Below are positions 6,818 through 10,681 of a DNA stretch of 10,681 nucleotides, piece after piece (position 1 is the first letter of the stretch; each line of letters starts with the position of its first letter). The stretch comes from Ophiocordyceps camponoti-saundersi (nom. inval.). Taxonomy: Eukaryota > Ascomycota > Sordariomycetes > Hypocreales > Ophiocordycipitaceae. The notes under the pieces were generated by a model. The model worked only from the letters and a program-made list of their open reading frames with translations. It was not told the origin of the DNA and searched no databases. The position numbers and the translations under genes are program-made. The stretch spans positions 1 through 10,681 of the forward strand of contig PDHQ01000705.1 in assembly GCA_003339415.1 (NCBI GenBank). Direction: 5' to 3'.

Positions 6818-8040
6818 ATAGCCCTTAAAGCTAAATTTTATAAAAAATATATAATTATTTTAAACTAGACCGAGACCTAACTTTTACTTAAAATTACTAA
6901 GTTAATTAAGAAAATAGTTACTAAAGCTATATAAAAAGCCCTCTTATTAATAGCCGGTCCCGATATTAATTAAACTTACTTAATATAAGCGTTTATAGCT
7001 ACTAATAAATATATAATAGTTAAACTTATTCTAAGTTACTTTAATAAAAAAATTATTATATTTATAAAAAATATTATAATTAATATAAATACCTTATAAT
7101 TAACTTTATAAGAGATTATATAAGCTATAAATATAGCTTTAAAATATAAAGCTATATTAGTAATATAGTAGCTTTTTAGTAAAGATATTATAATTATATT
7201 TTATTTAAAATATAAAAAGTAAGTAGCCTTAGTTAAGTAAATTTTTATTATTTTTAGAAAAGGAGTAATTTATAGTTAAAGGACCTACTTTATTATAGCG
7301 AAAAGAGTATATATAAAGGCCGCTTATAATAACTAAGATATACTTATATAATAGATTAAAAAGGTTAATAAAATTAAAATTACTTAAGTCTAAGCTTTCT
7401 AGCCTTATAGCGAGGGAGCTACGCGTATATACCTAATACTAAGAGTTACTAATATAATAGATATTAATAAACTTATATAAAATAAACTTATAATAAATAT
7501 AAAAATCTCCTAAGTTAAAGTTTATAATAATATAATATAGCTTTAATAATATTACTAATATTACTAATTTATATATATAGTAAAATATTACCGCGAATAA
7601 CTACGTTATAGCTTTTATATAGCCGCGGCATACTTAGAAAAAGAGGGCGTATACCTAGCTTTAGCTAAAAATAAAACTAAAAGCTATATTTTTTATAAAA
7701 AATACTATACCTTATAGTCTTAGGACTATCTTACTTTAAAGGCGTATTAAGACTAAATATATAGTAACTACGCTTATTAATTATATAAGTTCTAGGATTA
7801 CTTATAGCTAACCTAATATTAATTTAATAATAGCTTTATTAAGGTCTAATCTTAGAAGCGATCTCTCCTACCCTTATTATAGTTATAAGCTATAATTTAA
7901 TTTAATATAAATAAGGACCTTAGTTTAGTATTAAAAAGGGGCTATAGTAAGACTAATATTACTCTTAATATTTAAGGAGGATAGGGAGCTAGTAAGGGAT
8001 AAGGAGCCCCCTTATTTACCCTAATATAATTATAAACTTT
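6818..8040 (+). pseudogene. LINE ORF1 (Gag-like, CCHC zinc knuckles), RIP-inactivated
   Basis: One frame (codon starts at 6890, 7592 and so on) stays coding-like for about 1.2 kb, interrupted only by TAA and TAG, which RIP derives from CAA, CAG or TGG. Near its C-terminal third, codons TAT or TAC stand where Cys (TGT/TGC) or His (CAT/CAC) would be before RIP. They give C-X2-C-X4-H-X4-C at 7550, 7559, 7574 and 7589; a partial second knuckle from 7607; and C-X2-C-X3-H-X6-C at 7685, 7694, 7706 and 7727, with a Trp/Gln-derived TAG after the His. The third spacing is the one seen in Gag proteins of fungal LINEs. ORF1 would bind the element RNA. Both its start and its exact end are unclear; the frame runs on towards ORF2. 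Confidence 0.65.
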
Positions 8041-8077
8041 TACCTTATTTACTTTTAATAAAGATTAAAACTTTTTT

Positions 8078-10233
8078 TAGAATATATAAAAGCATAACTA
8101 TTTTATATATATAGCGCTTTATAGCTTAGTTAGCTACGATTTTATTTATATATAAAAATTATAATATAACTAATTTAGTTACTTACTACTTTTAAGTATT
8201 TTACTATATAAACTTATAGATTCTAATAGCTAAGTAATTTTTTATATTTATAAATAATTAAACTTTTCTTTTTAAACCCCCCTTATTACTCTTAATATAG
8301 TATTTATTCTTTTTTATACTTTACCCTTATTATAAATTATATTTATCTACTTACCCTTATTAATAATTAAGTTAAGTCCCCTCCTCTAAAAAGATATTAT
8401 TTACCTTAACCTTAGCCTAATAGCTACCCTTTTATATAGTAACTTTAACCTTTACTATTTTTTCTAAGATTATTATAAATAGTCCTCCCTTAAAATATTT
8501 AACTTTCTTAAGCTAGCGATTAGCCTCTAACTTAGCCTCCTTACGCCCTTAAGTAAGGTTACTTAGAAAATATATAATAAGTAAATTAGAATTATTAACT
8601 TAGCTTAAGCTACGCTTAATTACTAAGTAATATACTTAGGGAATAACCTTAACCTTATTAGCTTTAATTATATTTTATAAATTATTTATATTAATACTAA
8701 TCTTTACTTTAATATAACTTTAATTAAAATATAGCGCTCTTTTTACTTAGATATTTTTACGGCTAAAGTATAAAACTAACTTAAACTAAACTTATATTTT
8801 ATTATAATACTTAAAGAGCTTAAAAATATAGTTACTTTACTTTATAACTAGCTAAAAATAATAATAGAAATAATAATATTAGCACGCGTTTAAACTTACC
8901 TTATAGCGTAAAACTAATAAAACCGGGTAATAGCTATTATTATAATAATTACGAAAAAAGCCTAGCGCTATTAGTATACTAATTTTACTAACTCTTACTA
9001 ATAAAATTACTAAGAAGTAATAAAGGTATAGAAGTTAATAATTAGCGTAGTATATTATAACGCTTAGTATAATTTTCTTAATAATATCTCTGCGAAATTA
9101 TTAACCTTTTAGATTATAGAATATTAAGCCCGGCTATAAAGCTAAGCTACGCCTAAGCTAATATATATCCTTATATTTTAAAAATACTTAAAAGCGATAT
9201 TAGTAATTACCTTTTCTAATAAAGTAACCTTACTTAGCTAATAATTTTTCCTAGCTTTTACTAATTCGGCCCCTTTACTTACTTTAAATAATCTTTTCCC
9301 TCCTTTTTTTATTAAATATATTATTATTATTAAAAATATCTACTTTACCCTTTTCTTAATTATTTCTTAGAAATTAGCTAGCCTTAATAGAATTCTAATT
9401 AGGTTTCTAAAAAAATATAAACCCCCTCTTATTTAAGTTTTCTAAAAGATTTTCTAAAATTATATTAATAATAGTTATTTCCTATTATAATTTAAATCTC
9501 TAATATTATAATTATCCGGAAAATAAATAAATTACTAGCTATATACTATACTTTTAGTAAATATAAGCTAATTTTACTCCTTAATATAATAAGGAAAGTC
9601 TTAAAAATAATTATAGCTAAGAAAATTATATTAGTAGCGGAGGAGGCCCGGATCCTCCCTAATAGCTAGATAGGTAATAAACTATAATGCTTTACTAATA
9701 TAGCGGTTTTTATATTTACTAAAATAATTAAAATAATCTAAAACTAAGGCGGCACCGCCTTACTCTTTTTACTAAACCTTATTAAAGCTTTTAACTATAT
9801 TTTTTATAATAAGTTAATTATTATTATAAATTACTTAAGCTTCCTTAAATAAGTTATAGCGTTTATTTAATTATATTTTATAAACTATATCTTAAGATTT
9901 AAGTTCGATTATAAACTTAGCAATATTTTTTTAATTTAATAAAGGGTCCCTAAAGGTTTTTTATATTACTAGTCCTTTTCCTCTTATATATATTCTTACT
10001 ATATTAACGCTTAGATTTAATATTAAGTTTTTTAATAGTAAAGTTTATAAATAATATTAATATCCTTAATATTAGATATAATAAGGCTTAGGTATTATTT
10101 TAACTTAAGCGTATATAGCGAATTTATAAATAATAAGCCTTAGAATATAAAATAACTTTTTAGCTAGCTAAAAGTAAGCTAATATATTTTATAAAAGTAA
10201 GGATAGCGGATATAACTAAGCTTTAGCTTAAAG
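8078..10233 (+). pseudogene. LINE ORF2 (endonuclease plus reverse transcriptase), RIP-inactivated, 3' end displaced
   Basis: Endonuclease: in frame at 8138 the sequence reads SYDFIYI, then TAA-AAA-TTA-TAA (8153-8164), which lines up with the Q-E-P-W box, followed by VIFYIYK (about 8237-8257). Reverse transcriptase, in another frame from about 9511: RK..K..Y, then YKLILLLN (9562-9585, family YRPI.LLN), KVL..IIAKKI, ILPNS (9652-9666), L-N-L-I-K-A-F-N (9772-9795, motif A with both Asp read as Asn) and V-P-K-G (9946-9957, the PQG box). The catalytic F-x-D-D box appears as F-I-N-N at 10044-10055 in a third frame, so an indel lies between 9957 and 10044. The loss of catalytic Asp and the stop codons make it dead. 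The frame runs up to the hAT terminus at 10234. Confidence 0.8.
10226..10233. other. candidate 8-bp target-site duplication of the right hAT copy
   Basis: The 8 bp before the CAGGG terminus are gcttaaag and belong to the LINE frame. The same 8 bp should follow the far end of the hAT element outside the window. Confidence 0.4.
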
Positions 10234-10254
10234 CAGGGTTTAAAATTAGTCAGT
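10234..10254 (+). repeat. terminal inverted repeat of right hAT element
   Basis: Identical over 21 bases to the reverse complement of 758-778. It retains two CpA and one TpG-adjacent site just inside, unlike the element's interior. Confidence 0.85.
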
Positions 10255-10412
10255 GACTTTTTAGTCTTTTTTTAGTTAGTCCGGACTAACTAACTAAAGT
10301 CCTTATTTTTAGGGACTAAAAAAAGTCCTAACTAACTAAAGTCCTTATAGTAACTAATTTTGGTTAGTTACTTTTAGTCTTTAGTTAGTTAGTAACTAAC
10401 TAAAGATTAAAA
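10255..10412. repeat. subterminal palindrome array of right hAT element
   Basis: Repeated TTAGTT, ACTAACTAACTAAAG and AGTCC words occur in both orientations: AGTCCGGACT at 10278-10287, GGACT/AGTCC arms at 10283-10302, and further AGTCC/GGACT pairs to about 10330, then TTAGTTAGTAACTAAC near 10386-10401. It has the same word set as 588-757 in a different order. Confidence 0.75.
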
Positions 10413-10681
10413 AATTAGTTACTAGCGTGAATTTTTTCTTTATATTTTTAAAAAAAACCTTATTAAAAGCGCTTCTAAATAGTACTTTTTTTATATTTTT
10501 AGCTATTTTACTTCTTTTTTAATAAAAGGTTAAAGATAATACTTTTTTAAAATATATTTTTAAAAAATATTAAGAAGAAAAAAACGTTAATAAATTATAT
10601 AATAATATAAAATAATTTTAAAAAATAGATAGATCTTATTATAGCTTAAAATTACTTTCTTTATAATTTTACCTATTTTTT

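Larger units (their letters stand above)
6540..10233 (+). mobile_element. LINE non-LTR retrotransposon (Tad1/I-like), RIP-degenerate, interrupted at 10234
   Basis: In order on the + strand: a Gag-like ORF1 with CCHC zinc knuckles, an apurinic-type endonuclease region, then a reverse transcriptase with several conserved blocks. This gene order is typical of Tad1- and I-clade LINEs of filamentous fungi. No long terminal repeats flank it. The 5' boundary is uncertain; I place it near a GC-rich patch at 6566-6605 just before the coding part. The 3' part is displaced beyond the window by the hAT insertion at 10234. RIP stops and at least two frameshifts make it inactive. Confidence 0.8.
10234..10681. 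mobile_element. second hAT-family element, one end, inserted in the LINE
   Basis: It begins CAGGG at 10234 with the same 21-bp terminal sequence as the left element, then a palindrome-rich subterminal block to about 10412, then AT-rich DNA to the window end. There is no transposase remnant in this part. After the array, a stretch around 10450-10486 loosely resembles the reverse complement of about 543-580 in the left element, so this may be the 3' end of a copy lying on the minus strand; that is weak. It is RIP-mutated except for the outermost bases. Confidence 0.75.

Noticed and set aside
779..10233. A single large transposon or Starship-like cargo element bounded by the two 21-bp repeats
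   Set aside because: The repeats face outward, with the hAT transposase on the outer side of the left one. No tyrosine-recombinase captain gene or inward-facing terminus is present.
1..10681. tRNA, rRNA, CRISPR array or biosynthetic cluster
   Set aside because: I found no cloverleaf with conserved box sequences, no rRNA segments, no regular spacer array, and only one intact gene.

Overview
The window looks like nuclear DNA of a filamentous ascomycete (Pezizomycotina). Two kinds of sequence meet abruptly. One is a balanced-composition island (about 779-2715) with a single intact housekeeping gene carrying a short fungal-type intron. The other is extremely AT-rich DNA in which CpA and TpG are almost absent and TpA is abundant. 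This is the mark of heavy repeat-induced point mutation (RIP), the fungal process that turns CpA into TpA in duplicated DNA. From 1 to 697 I find no CpA or TpG at all, and only a few dozen at most from about 2716 to 10233.

Layout. 1-778: the 3' end of a RIP-mutated hAT DNA transposon, with the last 72 codons of its transposase (2-220), a subterminal array of palindromes and a terminal inverted repeat ending at 778. 779-1117: a compact 5' region of 339 bp. 1118-2396: a two-exon gene for ribose-phosphate pyrophosphokinase (PRPP synthetase), 402 aa, of the fungal class with an extra internal segment. 2397-2715: 3' flank. 2716-about 6540: RIP-degenerate DNA without a recognisable gene, but with a 199-bp direct repeat pair (3111-3309 and 5260-5458, possible LTRs), a short-motif array (3437-3706), a 38-39-bp tandem repeat and a microsatellite. 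About 6540-10233: a non-LTR retrotransposon (LINE, Tad1/I-like) on the + strand. Its Gag zinc knuckles, endonuclease and reverse transcriptase can still be read through RIP-made stop codons and frameshifts. 10234-10681: the end of a second hAT copy with the same terminal repeat, inserted into the LINE reverse transcriptase.

The only gene likely to work is the PRPP synthetase. It makes PRPP for purine, pyrimidine, NAD, histidine and tryptophan synthesis. The rest is a nested, RIP-silenced transposon graveyard. I found no undescribed multi-gene system. The most useful points are the nested hAT-in-LINE structure, the sharp RIP boundary next to an essential-type gene, the intron splitting the catalytic loop of the synthetase, and the RIP-diverged direct repeat whose element I could not identify.
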